A DNA stretch of 64,000 bases, taken from assembly GCF_000426185.1 (NCBI RefSeq), contig NZ_KE384506.1:1-64000 (forward strand). The letters run 5' to 3'. Shown here piece by piece: positions 62,023-64,000 of the stretch. Each line of letters opens with the position of its first letter. Position 1 is the first letter of the stretch. The notes beneath the pieces are model-generated. The model did no database searches. It saw only the letters and a program-made list of their open reading frames with translations, and was not told where the DNA came from. A program made the translations under genes and the position numbers. This DNA is from Cellulomonas sp. URHD0024 (GTDB taxonomy: Bacteria; Actinomycetota; Actinomycetes; Actinomycetales; Cellulomonadaceae).

Positions 62023-64000
62023 GTGGCCGAGCAGAGCACGTCCCCGTCCGGCACGACAAGCACAGGCACAACGAACGGCGTCAAGACGGGGGACGGCGGG
62101 TACGACGCGTCCGCGATCACGGTCCTCGAGGGGCTCGAGGCGGTTCGTAAGCGTCCGGGCATGTACATCGGTTCCACCGGTGAGCGCGGCCTGCACCACC
62201 TGGTCTACGAGGTCGTCGACAACTCCGTCGACGAGGCGCTCGCGGGGTACTGCGACCACATCGAGGTGACCCTGCTGGCCGACGGCGGCGTGCGCGTCGT
62301 CGACAACGGCCGTGGCATCCCCGTCGCGATCCACCCGACCGAGGGCCGGCCGACCGTCGAGGTCGTCATGACGATCCTGCACGCGGGCGGCAAGTTCGGC
62401 GGTGGCGGGTACGCGGTCTCGGGTGGTCTGCACGGTGTGGGTATCTCCGTGGTGAACGCGCTGTCGACGCGCGTGGAGACCGTGGTCAAGCGCGACGGCT
62501 TCGTCTGGCAGCAGGACTTCTCCGACGGCGGCAAGCCGCTGGGCGAGCTGCAGAAGGGCGAGCCGTCCGACGACAACGGGACCTCGCAGACGTTCTGGGC
62601 CGACCCCGCGATCTTCGAGACGACCGACTACGACTTCGAGACGCTGCGGTCCCGGCTCCAGCAGTACGCCTTCCTCAACAAGGGCCTGCAGATCTCGTTG
62701 ACCGACGAGCGTCCGGAGCACCTGGGCACGGCCGACGAGGTCGCAGGGTCGGCCGACGAGCTCGCCGAGGGCGCGCCGGCTCCGTTCCGCAACGTCGTCT
62801 ACAAGTACGACCAGGGGCTCGTCGACTACGTCCGCCACCTCAACGGCGCGAAGAAGGTCGAGGTCGTGCACCCCGACATCATCGACTTCGAGTCCGAGGA
62901 CACCGAGCGCCGGTTGTCGCTCGAGATCGCGATGCAGTGGACCAACGCCTACTCGGAGTCGGTGCACACCTACGCCAACACGATCTCCACGACCGAGGGC
63001 GGCACGCACGAGGAGGGCTTCCGTGCGGCGATGACCTCGCTGATCAACCGCTACGCGCGCGACAAGGGCATCCTCAAGGAGAAGGACGAGAACCTCACGG
63101 GAGACGACATCCGCGAGGGCCTCACGGCCGTCATCTCCATCAAGCTCGGCGAGCCGCAGTTCGAGGGTCAGACGAAGACCAAGCTCGGCAACACCGAGGC
63201 CAAGACGTTCGTGCAGCGGGTCGTCAACGACCAGCTGGGCGACTGGCTGGACTCCCACCCCACCGAGGCGCGGGACGTCATCCGCAAGTCGATCCAGGCC
63301 TCCGCCGCCCGGATGGCCGCGCGCAAGGCCCGAGAGGCCACGCGGCGCAAGGGCCTGCTCGAGTCCGGCGGCATGCCCGGCAAGCTGCGCGACTGCCAGT
63401 CGAACCACCCGGACGAGTGCGAGGTGTTCATCGTCGAGGGTGACTCGGCCGGCGGTTCCGCCGTCCGCGGTCGCAACCCGCGCACGCAGGCGATCCTGCC
63501 GATCCGAGGGAAGATCCTCAACGTCGAGCGCGCCCGGCTGGACCGCGCCCTCGGCAACCAGGAGGTCCAGGCCCTGATCACGGCGTTCGGGACCGGCATC
63601 GGCGAGGACTTCGACCTCAGCCGGCTGAGGTACCACAAGATCATCCTGATGGCCGACGCCGACGTCGACGGCCAGCACATCCGGACCCTGCTGCTGACCC
63701 TGCTCTTCCGCTACATGCCCGAGCTGATCACGCACGGGCACGTCTACATGGCGCAGCCGCCGCTCTACAAGATCAAGTGGACCAACGCGGAGCACGAGTA
63801 CGTGTACACGGACCGCGAGCGGGACGCGGTCGTCACGGACGGGCAGGCCGGCGGGAAGCGGCTGCCGAAGGAGAACCAGATCCAGCGGTACAAGGGTCTG
63901 GGCGAGATGGACTACCAGGAGCTGTGGGAGACGACCATGTCGCCCGAGCACCGCACGTTGCTCCAGGTCACGCTCGACGAGGCCGCCGCGGCCGACGAGA
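62023..64000 (+). CDS. gyrB: DNA gyrase subunit B, 5' part
   Basis: At least 659 residues; the gene runs off the right edge and lacks only the last C-terminal residues. GTG 62023 was chosen. The GHKL ATPase shows '[20 protein letters not shown]', '[14 protein letters not shown]' and 'VDNGRGIPV', with '[15 protein letters not shown]'. The TOPRIM domain shows '[20 protein letters not shown]' and '[20 protein letters not shown]'. '[20 protein letters not shown]' near the edge is the C-terminal signature. With GyrA it introduces negative supercoils. Confidence 0.97.
   Translation, partial: MAEQSTSPSGTTSTGTTNGVKTGDGGYDASAITVLEGLEAVRKRPGMYIGSTGERGLHHLVYEVVDNSVDEALAGYCDHIEVTLLADGGVRVVDNGRGIPVAIHPTEGRPTVEVVMTILHAGGKFGGGGYAVSGGLHGVGISVVNALSTRVETVVKRDGFVWQQDFSDGGKPLGELQKGEPSDDNGTSQTFWADPAIFETTDYDFETLRSRLQQYAFLNKGLQISLTDERPEHLGTADEVAGSADELAEGAPAPFRNVVYKYDQGLVDYVRHLNGAKKVEVVHPDIIDFESEDTERRLSLEIAMQWTNAYSESVHTYANTISTTEGGTHEEGFRAAMTSLINRYARDKGILKEKDENLTGDDIREGLTAVISIKLGEPQFEGQTKTKLGNTEAKTFVQRVVNDQLGDWLDSHPTEARDVIRKSIQASAARMAARKAREATRRKGLLESGGMPGKLRDCQSNHPDECEVFIVEGDSAGGSAVRGRNPRTQAILPIRGKILNVERARLDRALGNQEVQALITAFGTGIGEDFDLSRLRYHKIILMADADVDGQHIRTLLLTLLFRYMPELITHGHVYMAQPPLYKIKWTNAEHEYVYTDRERDAVVTDGQAGGKRLPKENQIQRYKGLGEMDYQELWETTMSPEHRTLLQVTLDEAAAADE

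Noticed and set aside
62014..63951. A 645-codon minus-strand frame opposite gyrB
   Set aside because: A GC-skew shadow of gyrB, whose plus frame shows all gyrase motifs.

Overview
The window looks like the replication-origin region of a high-GC actinobacterium of the order Micrococcales, and most resembles Cellulomonas or a close relative. The evidence is very high GC, many GTG starts, ATGA/GTGA start-stop overlaps, and a conserved core in the usual actinobacterial order: gyrB, DUF721, recF, gnd, dnaN, oriC, dnaA, rpmH, rnpA, yidD, yidC, jag, rsmG, parA, parB. The genus is inferred from gene order and protein style only. No rRNA, tRNA or CRISPR array was recognised.

From 1 to about 12.4 kb the content is accessory and mosaic. 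It holds an AhpD-like fragment at the edge, a PadR-controlled FtsX/MacB-type ABC exporter, a TetR/SnoaL-like divergent pair with a perfect operator palindrome, and an ArsR/old-yellow-enzyme divergent pair. It also holds a family of secreted lipoproteins that share leaders and flanking repeats, and decayed gene pieces that include a frameshifted and apparently internally inverted alpha/beta hydrolase.

From 12.5 to 27 kb lies a core block. The minus-strand dnaB is interrupted in its Walker A motif by a class-3-type intein. It is followed by a MATE exporter, a complete branched-chain amino-acid ABC operon (livJHMGF), three tandem hairpin repeats, and then rplI-rpsR-ssb-rpsF and a PASTA-tailed class A penicillin-binding protein. 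A cluster of DnaA-box-like sites lies between dnaB and the MATE gene.

From 27 to 46.5 kb are a PadR-ino1 pair, a SigE-type sigma factor with a membrane-anchored partner, an MFS transporter overlapping a LOV-GAF-PP2C photoreceptor phosphatase, and a CCA-adding enzyme. Next comes a NUDIX, DUF6049, murJ and pseudokinase cell-wall operon, then trxB-trxA, a PLP aminotransferase and a D-Ala-D-Ala-ligase-like ATP-grasp enzyme.

From 46.7 kb to the right edge are the segregation and origin genes. The most striking feature is parA. Its roughly 440-residue N-terminal extension contains an in-frame 54-bp tandem repeat, and each unit carries a parS centromere site read as Val-Ser-Arg-Glu-Thr/Ala. More parS sites and a 41-bp minisatellite fill the gene-free interval between rsmG and jag, giving about a dozen parS-type sites in 3.3 kb. 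oriC, with several DnaA boxes, lies between dnaA and dnaN. gyrB runs off the right edge.
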